Source: UTCHB3 sp008363265
Lineage (GTDB): Bacteria; Bacteroidota; Ignavibacteria; Ignavibacteriales; Ignavibacteriaceae
Assembly: GCA_045863055.1 (NCBI GenBank)
Contig: BTUW01000022.1
Coordinates: 1-64,000, forward strand
Direction of reading: 5' to 3'
Length of the DNA: 64,000 nucleotides
Position 1 is the first letter of the stretch, and each line of letters opens with the position of its first letter. The notes under the pieces are model-generated. The model saw only the letters and a program-made list of their open reading frames with translations, was not told the DNA's origin and ran no database searches. The translations under genes were made by a program, and so were the position numbers. Of the stretch, positions 16,482 to 25,364 are shown piece after piece.

Positions 16482-18815
16482 ATGGATAACCTGCTAAAAA
16501 AGATAACTAATCTTGAGCCTCCCTACTTGGATTCATGGTTAGAGTTCGCATTTGGAGGAGATTTAATAAATGATCTCAGGAAAATCAAAATTGAACCAAC
16601 CAATGACATAGAGCTCTTAAAGATCGAGAAATTACTGGAGAAACTTCGTAAATTAAACTCCGGTTTTTACGAACATCAGGTGTGGATGCTCTTCATTCTA
16701 CTGAAAGTCAAGAGCGATCCCAACTTCAATTTTAAGGATATTAATGGCTTGCCCCCTTACCTTAATTCTCCACCATACGGGGATGCGTTTCTGACGTATT
16801 TGTCGAAATATATCGAAACCGATCATGTTGAGTCGCCGCACAAAAAGGTTGTGAAGTTCCCGCTTGTTTACGATCTGAATGCAAATAAACAAACGAAAGC
16901 TGATTTTGGTACCGTGGCTGGGTTTGAAGTGTCTGCAATTCAGGATTCAACAGACCAACATGGATTAATCATTCATCCGGATAACATGTTTACTTTCTTC
17001 GATAGTGAATTTTTGAATGTCTTTGTATTTGCCTGTAATAATATCAAGGATTGGAAATCAGAATCTGTATGTGTTAAGATAGTTAATCAATCCCAAAGTT
17101 CTGACAAGTACCGATTCCCAATACTGCGCGGTAATTCCGGAGGTGGGGCACTAATGTTGGCTATAAGGGCACTTAAAGAAAACGCTGTGGTACCCACGAA
17201 CATTGCCGTCTCCTTCTCCGTAAAGGACGGCGATGACAAATGTTACAGTGTGGAATCGTTAGCCATGAAACTTGGTACGCTATCGGAAATTATTGCGAAT
17301 AATTATCCCAAACACTTGGTTATATGCAAAAATGATAACACTTCAGAATTAACAAGCAAATCACAAGATTGGAGCATCAACCTTGTCTCTTGTGGAACGA
17401 TTGATGAGGCATTTGGCATAGCTACGGGTGAAACAGCGGTTGTTTTGGATTATCTGAATAAATTGAAAAACAAGTTAGGTACGACCCCAGTTTATTTTGC
17501 CACCGCGAAAAATGAACCAATTAAATTCATTGATCAGGATTGCACCCTGAAGGAATACAGGTACATCGGATATGGAGAGCGGAGAAATGATGATTTCCGC
17601 CGAATAAAAATTACTGAAATAATCAGGGAATCAACTTATTCAACTTCCAACATTAATGTGGTACTCGCAGATGCGGGGTTTGGCAAAACTACGATTTTGA
17701 AAAAACTGGCAACAGAAATTGCTGTTGATTCTATTAGAAAGGTGGAAGAAGGCGGAGATACTGGCGTTGTCATACCGGTGTTTATTTCATTCACCGAACT
17801 TGTAAAACAATTTCGTACGCAAAATAATATAATTAATGGAATTCTGAATCAAATTTTAGAAAACAAACTTAATAAAAAGGTTGACCGGAACGAAATAGTG
17901 TTGTTCATAGATTCCTTTGATGACCTCACACCGGATCAGGTAAATATTTTTACAGATCTAAAATTTATGGAGTGGGTAAACAACCAGAAATTCCCGGTTT
18001 ACATATCCTCCAGGCCCCCGATAAATCTGTCGGGGTTGGCATCACATAATCTGATTACGCCTTTAGGCTTTGACAAAGACTCCATTGGTGAGTTCATTGA
18101 TAGCTGGGGTATAAAAGATAAAGCACAGCGGGATATACTTGTGGAATCCCCTCTCTCCAGGGTTCCAATATTGCTTTTCTTGATGTGTAAGGAATCCACC
18201 AGAGCCCTAAGCAAGAATACAACCAGGTCACAAGGTCAACTATACAAATCAATTGTAATTTCAATGATAAGAGAATCCTGGAACACCAATCAACTGGACC
18301 AAGGGATAAAATATGACTCAAAAATTCTCGATGAGCTACGTTTACTCGGCAGCTTATCCTGGCATTTACACATGGCAGGACGATCAGAGTTTGACATCGA
18401 TTGGCTTTCTAATAGATTTGGGAATAATTGTGACCAATTTGCATCCCTGATTGATGGAAGTCCACTCTTTATACCGGAAAGTTCCGAAGGAAAATTTAGC
18501 AAGATTCAATTTATACATAAATCATTCCTGGAATTTCTGGCGGCTCATTTTTTATCTTCAAAAATCAATTCTGAAGGTTGGGCATCAAAAGTTGAGTATG
18601 CAAAAGATAATGAGGTTGATATCAGAACACTAATAGATAAAAAAGCCTGGCTACCCGAATGGGAAGCTGTAATCATATTTATGGCCGGATTACTCGAAGA
18701 CAGAAATAAAAAAGAATTGTTGAATATTATAAGAGCACAGGATGATATATTCAAACATAGACTTTCTTTAGCTGCCCGGTGTCTACCTGAGGTATTGAGT
18801 AATCTTGCTGATTGA
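16482..18815 (+). CDS. NACHT-type STAND NTPase with N-terminal Lon-protease-like domain
   Basis: A 777-residue protein. Residues ~130-330 resemble the Lon (S16) proteolytic fold: RGNSGGGALMLAIRAL (candidate Ser219), IAVSFSVKDGD, LVICKND and a final VSCGTIDEAFGIA; the Lys of the Lon dyad is not clearly conserved, so activity is doubtful. The NTPase part has Walker A ADAGFGKTT (Lys402), Walker B VLFIDSFDD (Asp477), the sensor-like YISSRPP and the NACHT C-terminal signature FIHKSFLEFLAAHFL (~677-691). NACHT proteins oligomerise on sensing a ligand; here it follows the split sigma genes in an operon-like row, suggesting control of transcription. No nuclease, TIR or other common defence effector domain is fused. 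Confidence 0.8.
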   Translation: MDNLLKKITNLEPPYLDSWLEFAFGGDLINDLRKIKIEPTNDIELLKIEKLLEKLRKLNSGFYEHQVWMLFILLKVKSDPNFNFKDINGLPPYLNSPPYGDAFLTYLSKYIETDHVESPHKKVVKFPLVYDLNANKQTKADFGTVAGFEVSAIQDSTDQHGLIIHPDNMFTFFDSEFLNVFVFACNNIKDWKSESVCVKIVNQSQSSDKYRFPILRGNSGGGALMLAIRALKENAVVPTNIAVSFSVKDGDDKCYSVESLAMKLGTLSEIIANNYPKHLVICKNDNTSELTSKSQDWSINLVSCGTIDEAFGIATGETAVVLDYLNKLKNKLGTTPVYFATAKNEPIKFIDQDCTLKEYRYIGYGERRNDDFRRIKITEIIRESTYSTSNINVVLADAGFGKTTILKKLATEIAVDSIRKVEEGGDTGVVIPVFISFTELVKQFRTQNNIINGILNQILENKLNKKVDRNEIVLFIDSFDDLTPDQVNIFTDLKFMEWVNNQKFPVYISSRPPINLSGLASHNLITPLGFDKDSIGEFIDSWGIKDKAQRDILVESPLSRVPILLFLMCKESTRALSKNTTRSQGQLYKSIVISMIRESWNTNQLDQGIKYDSKILDELRLLGSLSWHLHMAGRSEFDIDWLSNRFGNNCDQFASLIDGSPLFIPESSEGKFSKIQFIHKSFLEFLAAHFLSSKINSEGWASKVEYAKDNEVDIRTLIDKKAWLPEWEAVIIFMAGLLEDRNKKELLNIIRAQDDIFKHRLSLAARCLPEVLSNLAD

Positions 18816-18824
18816 GGGGTGCCC

Positions 18825-20756
18825 ATGAAAAAAAACATGCATAAGATTGAGATGTTAAATTTCGCAAAGGAGATCACCACCGAGTTGCTCAAGTATTATT
18901 TTGATGAACCCGGCTTGCCGAAAGAAATCTTACTTAAATCCATAAATCATGTCCTGAGAGAATCGTGTGAATTAAGAGAATACTTCCTGTTTAAATTATT
19001 CCAGGAATCATTTTCTGTACCGGATTCGGTTCCAGGTTTAGATGTAAATTATGTTGTTCGTTTTAAGCGGTCATTAGATTATATAGATCTGGATATCCCG
19101 TTACCTTCCTTTTTTTTAACTAATCTGTTAAAGATATATTTTAATGACAATTCAGAAGATAGATGGAAATTCAATGGGGACTTATTATTTGCCATTAGAA
19201 AAATTTTAGCAAGACAAAAGAATTTAGAACAGATATCTGAAGATGTGTATGAACTTGTTGTGAAATATTTTAGAGATTCGGAATCAGATGATACAAAAAT
19301 CGTCCGGATTGTTGATTTATTGGAAGTTCTACACAGCCACAATCCTGTATTTTCCCACGACAAACTAATCGAAAAACTGTTTTTAGATATATTACTTGGT
19401 AACAGACAGAATTTAAGTCCAGAGACGCGGTTATCAGTCCTTAAATGCTTTTTTCTGGTTTCTTATGATATTGAGAACCTCCCCGGAGAACTTTTTCTTA
19501 ATATTGTGGATAAAACTATTGAATTAGATGTCACCGTTGGCCCCGGAGTGGTGATTAAATCAGTATTAATGATGGCTACACTTTTACTGGGAAAAGCACA
19601 TCCTTCAAGAAAAGTTGAATATGCTTATTTAATCGCCAAACTCTATCCCTTGGTGAAAGATGACGATGAATGTAAGACCAGGTTCTTTAATTATTTCGTA
19701 AATCCGGCTACTGCACACGAGACCCGCTTGGAATTAAGAAGGGTATCAAAGAAAATTATTTCCTCTTATTTATGTGTTGGTACAGAGAACATTGATGAGA
19801 TCGCTATTAATTGTTTAAAAAGAAAAGATGAAGTGGCTTTATTCCTTGTTGACGCATTATATGACGAAACTCCGATTCCTATTAATGTGCTTGAGAAAAT
19901 ATATCAAGTGGAGAACAATTTTTTCAATAATTTTAATTGGTTTACTGAGGTAGTAGCATATCATTATGAATTCAGAATTGCGGATAACTCACAATTGGTA
20001 AGATTACTTGAACCTTTTCTAATGGACAAACAGACTGTTTGCGCGACAATTGATGCTTTAGATGGAGTTGATCATTTGGGGTTATCGTCTAAATCGGTTG
20101 TACGTGCCTTGTTTAACGAAATCGATGCATATACATATGCTATAAATGATTATGAAAGAGGTTTATCAATTAAGTCGGGTCCTTGGAGATATCTTAATTA
20201 TGTAGGAAGAGGCAATTACAACCCTGAAGGAATTTTCGAAGTGCCAGTTTATTTGGCTAAGCAGGCAAAGTTTGGAAGCAAAGACTTTATTGTAGAGTTA
20301 CTGACAAATGGATATTGCAATATGGGTGAGCGGATATCGCGGAGCTGTTTGACTGGACTAAAGACTATCGGTGGTAAGAATTTCGGTGAGATAATCAGGT
20401 TGCGAGGAAGAGAGATAAAACTTAATATCTATTTGGGATCCAAAGGTGAGGAAATTCCTGAGAAATTTAAGATTAAGATTAGAGAACATTGGCTCGAGAA
20501 AAGGCAGCAATCGAGATATTATGCCTCAGATTTAGGGGATTTAATAGGTTTACGAATCATATCTTCCGGCGACATTCTGAATGGTACGACTGATGAATTA
20601 TTTGATATCGCCCCTGTCAGGAATGCCGAGGATTTGTCCCAATTGAATTATCGTGTGCTTGACATGTATCATGAAACTGGCTTCAGGTTTTTCAAAACTG
20701 AAAACGACGACAATGTGTCCATTGTTTCGATTGATGAATTAGGCGATCTTAATTGA
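18825..20756 (+). CDS. Large helical-repeat protein of unknown function
   Basis: A 643-residue, strongly AT-rich gene. I chose the ATG at 18825 (GAGGGG 5 bases upstream) over the GTG at 18819. No known domain is recognised. The N-terminal ~350 residues are helical with a recurring (L/I)P-x(2)-(L/F)-x-hydrophobic pattern at intervals of about 40 residues (near 31, 94, 136, 175, 219 and 351), resembling HEAT/ARM-type repeats. The C-terminal ~150 residues appear more mixed. It may be a scaffold for the NACHT protein. It overlaps the following gene by 4 bases. Confidence 0.7.
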   Translation: MKKNMHKIEMLNFAKEITTELLKYYFDEPGLPKEILLKSINHVLRESCELREYFLFKLFQESFSVPDSVPGLDVNYVVRFKRSLDYIDLDIPLPSFFLTNLLKIYFNDNSEDRWKFNGDLLFAIRKILARQKNLEQISEDVYELVVKYFRDSESDDTKIVRIVDLLEVLHSHNPVFSHDKLIEKLFLDILLGNRQNLSPETRLSVLKCFFLVSYDIENLPGELFLNIVDKTIELDVTVGPGVVIKSVLMMATLLLGKAHPSRKVEYAYLIAKLYPLVKDDDECKTRFFNYFVNPATAHETRLELRRVSKKIISSYLCVGTENIDEIAINCLKRKDEVALFLVDALYDETPIPINVLEKIYQVENNFFNNFNWFTEVVAYHYEFRIADNSQLVRLLEPFLMDKQTVCATIDALDGVDHLGLSSKSVVRALFNEIDAYTYAINDYERGLSIKSGPWRYLNYVGRGNYNPEGIFEVPVYLAKQAKFGSKDFIVELLTNGYCNMGERISRSCLTGLKTIGGKNFGEIIRLRGREIKLNIYLGSKGEEIPEKFKIKIREHWLEKRQQSRYYASDLGDLIGLRIISSGDILNGTTDELFDIAPVRNAEDLSQLNYRVLDMYHETGFRFFKTENDDNVSIVSIDELGDLN

Positions 20757-22783
20757 TTGAAACCAAAATGATAAGAGATGAGATATTATCCATTGTAGAT
20801 TCAATGTTGGCTGAATTCTTTGATGAACTAAGAAACTCAGTTAAAACAGATCTCAGAGGGGAGCTAAAACCATATTTTCTGCCTGTTTTTCGCGCGCTTC
20901 AGCAAGTCGGGAGAGATAAAGAGATTGAAGAGAACTTCAGACTGCTCTTTGGGGAGAATTGCAGCATGGAGTTACTCTTGTTCTACCCTGAAGTGGCAAA
21001 GGCTGCCCCTCCCGAAATCGAAAGCTTTAAGGCCTGGTTTAGAGCATTCGAGCGATCGATAAATGAGGAAGATCACTACTGGTATCTTCAAGATCTGTAT
21101 GGTATCTTCATTTATTTGATTCATGTTTTACATAGTCCAAATATTGCTTCGTGGTTCTTCAATGAAATTAAATTAATGATCATCCTGGGAGGTAATCCGC
21201 GGAATTTTGCATACATGTTACTACTGGCTGCTGCAGATTCATTCGCAATCCCCAAGCAACTCCAAGAAATTGTCAAAGAGATTTTCGAAACGAATCTGAG
21301 GCTTAGGCATGAGCGTGAAAATTGGACAATCGATACTTTTTCTTACATGTTGCACAATGACAGGATCCATATTGACCTTTTAGTCTTGAGGTTTTTCCCC
21401 GGAATATACAGCCCTTCTGTTTTCTATGTCACAGGATTTGAGGATGATTTTGAGAAAGCCATCATCAAATCTGGTAATACTGTACTCATACAGCCTTATT
21501 TTGAAGAGGTGCCCCTTAGCTGGGAGAATCATGAGCACTTGCATAAGTCACTTCTTCGTGTACTGATCAAAGTTAATCTGGAATCCCGTGTTTTCACTGA
21601 AATATGGCAGCACAACCAACTTGCCATCGAAGATCACCTCTATTGGACTTTAAAGTTTTACAGGGACAGTTGGGGTCTAAGTTACGAACCACTTATAGAT
21701 CTTTTCGAATATTTATTTGGGAACTCAGAAATCCCGCCTGTCATTACCCGGATTCTTTTGGAATCAAATGAAAACGAGTATGGCTTTCATGAGTGTGACC
21801 TCGCGCTAGTCTTGTCTTACTACAAGAAGAGGGAAATTCCTCCGCATTTGAAGGAGAAAGTTACTGCATCGTTCGAGAACTTTCCGAAAATGCCGTTCAC
21901 ATTAAAAATCAAGGCTCTCAATTATCTTCGTGAAAGAGAAGAATTACCCCAAAACATTTTGGATGAGATAATAAACATGCTATCCACAGTTGCTTATAAG
22001 GGACTTGACGAACTGCTTTACGCAATAGAGGATATCTATAAGGGAAAAGATTTACCTTGTCAAATAATCGAACCACTGAGGAATTTACCGGACACCGGTG
22101 TGACAGGAACCATAAAGGCATCCATATTTTGTGGCACTATTACATTGGTTGACGACACGGCCTTTAATAAATGGGTTACTGATGTGATGCTGAACTCGAT
22201 CCGGGAATATTGTTACGAGTCGTTTCAATTTGTCAGATTGAGAGACATCAAGAGTTTTTTGTCGTTTATCATCAGAACAGGTAATCAAGATGCGGTCGAT
22301 AAATTGAAGCAGATCATCATCGATACATTTTTTGCAATAAATTCCGGAACGATGCTCGAGTTAAATCCTCGCCTGCTCTTTATCGTTCACATTTTACATG
22401 ATAACACTATTGCAGCTTTCCCTGAAAGTTTGCGTGCCGGCATTATTTCTTCCATCGACAATCAAAATTTGGAATCGATGTACCCGGAGTCTAAGCAGTT
22501 TGTGGAAGCCATGTCACTACAGAATGCATTTTACAGAAAATTATTAAAATCGCCTGATGAAATGATACGCTATCTCGTAATACACCTTAATTTACTTGAT
22601 AAAATTGACCGGGTTTTCTTCAAGAAAATCGCCCCCTTATCTCCCGATCCTAATCTTTTGATCATTCAAAAAGATAAGCGATGGCCGACTCATCCAAACC
22701 TGCATGGGAGCAGGGAAGTAACAACTGATTTATTCGGAAAATGTATGCTGCTGTACAGATCTGAACTTGCTCAAATTAGTTGA
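20753..22783 (+). CDS. Large HEAT-like repeat protein of unknown function
   Basis: A 676-residue protein beginning at TTG 20753, whose TTGA overlaps the previous stop; ATG at 20768 is an alternative. The central part shows a regular repeat: SEIPP, REIPP, EELPQ and KDLPC at about residues 326, 361, 397 and 433, a period of 35-36 residues, each followed by an amphipathic helix pair. An earlier copy (FAIPKQL) is near 165. This pattern is related to that of the preceding protein, suggesting that both descend from one repeat scaffold. No enzymatic motif seen. Last gene of the sigma-NACHT row. Confidence 0.7.
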   Translation: MIETKMIRDEILSIVDSMLAEFFDELRNSVKTDLRGELKPYFLPVFRALQQVGRDKEIEENFRLLFGENCSMELLLFYPEVAKAAPPEIESFKAWFRAFERSINEEDHYWYLQDLYGIFIYLIHVLHSPNIASWFFNEIKLMIILGGNPRNFAYMLLLAAADSFAIPKQLQEIVKEIFETNLRLRHERENWTIDTFSYMLHNDRIHIDLLVLRFFPGIYSPSVFYVTGFEDDFEKAIIKSGNTVLIQPYFEEVPLSWENHEHLHKSLLRVLIKVNLESRVFTEIWQHNQLAIEDHLYWTLKFYRDSWGLSYEPLIDLFEYLFGNSEIPPVITRILLESNENEYGFHECDLALVLSYYKKREIPPHLKEKVTASFENFPKMPFTLKIKALNYLREREELPQNILDEIINMLSTVAYKGLDELLYAIEDIYKGKDLPCQIIEPLRNLPDTGVTGTIKASIFCGTITLVDDTAFNKWVTDVMLNSIREYCYESFQFVRLRDIKSFLSFIIRTGNQDAVDKLKQIIIDTFFAINSGTMLELNPRLLFIVHILHDNTIAAFPESLRAGIISSIDNQNLESMYPESKQFVEAMSLQNAFYRKLLKSPDEMIRYLVIHLNLLDKIDRVFFKKIAPLSPDPNLLIIQKDKRWPTHPNLHGSREVTTDLFGKCMLLYRSELAQIS

Positions 22784-22854
22784 TTACCTTAGATTTTTCT
22801 ACTCTCCCCTCCCGCCTGCCGCCGTCGCAAAACTTTTTTCATTTTTTTTCATAT

Positions 22855-22890
22855 TTTTTGTCCTGAAATGAAAGAGTTAGGAGCATATAT
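22855..22890 (+). promoter_or_regulatory. Shared promoter-like element, copy 4
   Basis: TTTTTGTCCTGA, a 16-base spacer, then GCATATAT, 45 bases before the ATG at 22935. It places the secreted M23 peptidase gene under the same control as the small-protein units and the CARDB gene. Confidence 0.7.
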
Positions 22891-22934
22891 AGATGTAAAT
22901 AAACTTTTTCATTTATATCAAAAGGAATTCAAAG

Positions 22935-24443
22935 ATGAAAACGATGATTTTCTTCTTCGCGTTGTTGGCTGTCTCAGTTTTTAGTCAGCCTGTCACTATC
23001 ACCACCAATTCCATTGAAAAGATGGGGTGGGCTTCGCCAACCGGCAGCTCGTTGGTAACCAATAAAGCGTATAATTTCAAATCGTCAGTCTATTTCTCCA
23101 ATTGGGGTGTTTGGCATTCAGGTGATGACTTTTTAGCAAACCTCGGAAGCGATGTTTACAGCATTTGCGACGGTGTAGTGGAAGTCGTGCGCTCTGCCGG
23201 CAATGAATCTTACCTCGTCGTCAAGGCAACTTCACAGATAGGAACTGTGTACTTCATTTACGGTCATGTAAAAGCTTCGGTTGCTCAAGGCAGCACTGTT
23301 TCTCGAGGTCAGCGCTTGGGTTCAATTCTACGCTACGGCTCACCTGATCATCTGCATTTTGGCGTTCAAAAAGGCAAACTTGACCTGCGATATGGCTGGG
23401 GCCGCACACCTGCTAACATAGACCCTCTCTCTCTGGGATTTGTCTCCCCAAGCGAGTTCCTTACGACAGTGGCAACTTCACGCCTGCGTTTAGCCTCAAG
23501 CGTTGTCGTAAGCCCTGTTCTTCTCGAGCAAGGTGGGAATAACAAGGTTTCTGTTTCGCTAAAGAACTTCTCAACAAGTACTTTCACAGGGTCTGTTTCA
23601 GCAGCTTTGCACAGGCCGGACGGAAGCTTTGTCACTGACATTCAGGTCTTGAACATCAGTCTTTCTGCTGATCAGACAAAGGGCTATACTTTCACAAATG
23701 GACTGAACAACCTGATGCCCGGCAAGTACAAAGTGGTCTTGAAAGAGAAAGCCAGCAGTGGAGCTTGGGTACCGATCGCACCTAATGGTTATAGTGTACC
23801 TGCTTCAATCGACCTTGCCTTTAAACTATCCTCGGCGATAAAAATTGTTGGAACGGTCTATACTAATGGTACCATTCAAGCCACATATGCCGTCAAAAAT
23901 TTCGCCTCTACGACGTTTCGCGGAGACTTTGCTCTCGCGTTACACAGCAGTAGCGGGGCTTTCCTTGAAGACATTTTGGTTATGACCAATCAGACTGTAA
24001 GTTCTAATCAAACGAAGGCATTTGCTTTCTCAAAAAAACTGAACAGACCAAAGGGAGCCTATAAGTTAGTTGCCAAAGTAAAAACCGGTTCCTCATGGAT
24101 TCAAATAGGTTCAGGCTCTTACTCGAATCCAATTTCCTTCAACATACTTCAGAGAAGTATTGAAAATGAAGCAGGACCCGTTGATTTCACACTCGATCAG
24201 AACTATCCGAACCCGTTCAACCCGACCACTATGATCAGGTTCGCGGTTCCGGCAGACATGAACGTGAAACTCGATGTTTACAACACGCTTGGTGAGAAAG
24301 TTGCTGAACTGATCAATGGACCGATGACAGCAGGTACCTATGAAGTTCCTTTCAACGCTGCATCACTTCCTTCAGGAATCTACTTCTACAGAATAGAAGC
24401 CGGCAGCAATGTGGCCATCAAAAAGATGATCCTGGCCAAGTAG
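22935..24443 (+). CDS. Secreted M23 (LytM-type) metallopeptidase with two CARDB-like repeats and T9SS tail
   Basis: A 502-residue exported protein; AAAGGAATTC precedes the ATG and a signal peptide ends near SVFSQ. The peptidase domain (~25-165) retains the M23 zinc and catalytic residues: HSGDD (His61, Asp65), IYGHV (His111) and HLHFG (His139, His141). Such enzymes cleave peptide cross-bridges of cell walls, or proteins. Two ~95-residue repeats follow (VSLKNFSTSTFTG..., YAVKNFASTTFRG...), then a T9SS sorting domain starting DQNYPNPFNPTTM. Its promoter carries the shared element of the accessory block. A secreted lytic enzyme or self-wall remodelling are both possible. Confidence 0.88.
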   Translation: MKTMIFFFALLAVSVFSQPVTITTNSIEKMGWASPTGSSLVTNKAYNFKSSVYFSNWGVWHSGDDFLANLGSDVYSICDGVVEVVRSAGNESYLVVKATSQIGTVYFIYGHVKASVAQGSTVSRGQRLGSILRYGSPDHLHFGVQKGKLDLRYGWGRTPANIDPLSLGFVSPSEFLTTVATSRLRLASSVVVSPVLLEQGGNNKVSVSLKNFSTSTFTGSVSAALHRPDGSFVTDIQVLNISLSADQTKGYTFTNGLNNLMPGKYKVVLKEKASSGAWVPIAPNGYSVPASIDLAFKLSSAIKIVGTVYTNGTIQATYAVKNFASTTFRGDFALALHSSSGAFLEDILVMTNQTVSSNQTKAFAFSKKLNRPKGAYKLVAKVKTGSSWIQIGSGSYSNPISFNILQRSIENEAGPVDFTLDQNYPNPFNPTTMIRFAVPADMNVKLDVYNTLGEKVAELINGPMTAGTYEVPFNAASLPSGIYFYRIEAGSNVAIKKMILAK

Positions 24444-24473
24444 CTATAAGAGGGGATAAACAGGTTGCGAAAA

Positions 24474-24515
24474 TAGAGAGCACTGCGATTAATTAGCCGC
24501 TGTGCTCTCTTTTTT
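24474..24515 (+). terminator. Rho-independent terminator
   Basis: AGAGAGCAC and GTGCTCTCT form a stem with an 18-base partly paired loop, followed by TTTTTT. It lies 30 bases after the M23 peptidase gene and closes the accessory block. Confidence 0.8.
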
Positions 24516-24526
24516 ACTTTTCAAAC

Positions 24527-24674
24527 CGTAGAACTTCAGAACCTCAGTCCTAATAAGGTACTGAAGCACCGAATACTCCGCGGCTTACTGAAGTACCAGG
24601 GTTCCGATGTACACAAGTTCCGGGGATGCACGCAGACTAAACATGCCAAAGGCATCCCTTCGGGAGATTTTGGC
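24527..24674. repeat. Degenerate tandem-word array and hairpin
   Basis: The 24444-24763 interval has no gene. Besides the terminator it holds degenerate GAACCTCAG/GAAGTACC words, a damaged palindrome (ACTCCGCGGC near 24573) and a hairpin GCCAAA (24645-24650) / TTTGGC (24669-24674) around TCCCTTCGGGA. This is a decayed version of the repeat class seen at 11334-11566. Confidence 0.6.
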
Positions 24675-24763
24675 TGAGAACTGAAATTGGGATTATTTGT
24701 TTTTCCTCCCATTATTGTTAAATTTTGACATTGAAATCATTTTTAGTTACGGAGGTTTTGGTA

Positions 24764-24973
24764 ATGGAATACGAGATTACTTTCATTGTAAAAGAGTCGC
24801 TGGATGGCGGGTATGAAGCAAATTGCGTTGGGTACTCGATATTTACTGAAGGAGAGACCATCGATGAGATCAAAAGTTCGATAAAAGAGGCAGTTCATTG
24901 TCACTTTGAGGATGATCAGATGCCTAAAATGATCAGAGTCCTGTTCCAAAAAGAAGAGGTTATCGCCGCTTGA
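24764..24973 (+). CDS. hicB: HicB-type antitoxin
   Basis: A 69-residue HicB-fold protein: YEITFIVKESLDGGYEANCVG, then GETIDEIKSSIKEAV. GGAGG lies 8 bases before the chosen ATG at 24764; the in-frame ATG at 24725 lacks one. HicB neutralises the HicA mRNA interferase and often represses its own promoter. It lacks the C-terminal DNA-binding extension of longer HicB proteins. It comes before the toxin gene and overlaps it by 4 bases, the reverse of the classic hicA-hicB order but common in this subgroup. Confidence 0.88.
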   Translation: MEYEITFIVKESLDGGYEANCVGYSIFTEGETIDEIKSSIKEAVHCHFEDDQMPKMIRVLFQKEEVIAA

Positions 24974-25212
24974 AAATTCCACGAGATTTAACAGCAGGTC
25001 AACTTATCAGGGGTCTCCGTGAATTGGGATACGAAATAACCAGGCAAAAGGGGAGTCACATCAGATTGACAAAAGTGCTGAATGATGGTGACCACCATAT
25101 AACAATACCAAATCACTCTCCGATAAAAATCGGTACCTTGAACTCGATCATTACCGACGTGTCAAGCCGACTCAAAATCTTAAAGGAAGATCTGATCACT
25201 TATTTGAAATAA
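24970..25212 (+). CDS. hicA: HicA-type mRNA interferase toxin
   Basis: An 80-residue double-stranded-RNA-binding-fold toxin of the HicA family: RGLRELGYEITRQKGSHIRL contains the family's G-SH motif with the catalytic His, followed by HHITIPNHSPIKIGTLNSII. It starts at TTG, overlapping the hicB stop (TTGA), which ties toxin translation to that of the antitoxin. Both genes appear intact, so the module is likely functional. Confidence 0.9.
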   Translation: MKIPRDLTAGQLIRGLRELGYEITRQKGSHIRLTKVLNDGDHHITIPNHSPIKIGTLNSIITDVSSRLKILKEDLITYLK

Positions 25213-25261
25213 TTAAAACTAGTAATCAGACCTTCCAAAATTCCACTTTACACCTCAAAAT

Positions 25262-25356
25262 TCAGTACCTCAGTGCGCCGCGGCGCATTAAGAACATAAG
25301 AAATTCAATTGTTCTTAAGTTCCTAAGCTCCTAAGTTCCTAATGCGCCGCGGCGCA
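25262..25356. repeat. Two TGCGCCGCGGCGCA palindromes flanking a tandem array
   Basis: Perfect 14-base palindromes at 25274-25287 and 25343-25356 enclose AAGAACATAAG and CTAAGTTCCTAAG-type words. The array ends 8 bases before the stop of the T9SS gene on the minus strand, the same arrangement as at 11334-11566, whose neighbouring T9SS tail is nearly identical. Confidence 0.85.
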
Positions 25357-25364
25357 CTTGAGTT

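Noticed and set aside
16482..18815. NACHT gene as an Avs-type or effector-fused anti-phage protein
   Set aside because: No nuclease, TIR, protease-of-effector or membrane effector domain is fused, and the neighbours are sigma-like genes, so a direct match to a described defence class is not supported.
12335..22890. TGTCCTGA-N16-GCATANAT considered as a sigma-54 promoter
   Set aside because: The sigma-54 element is GG-N10-GC (TGGCAC-N5-TTGCA). Neither the words nor the spacing fit.
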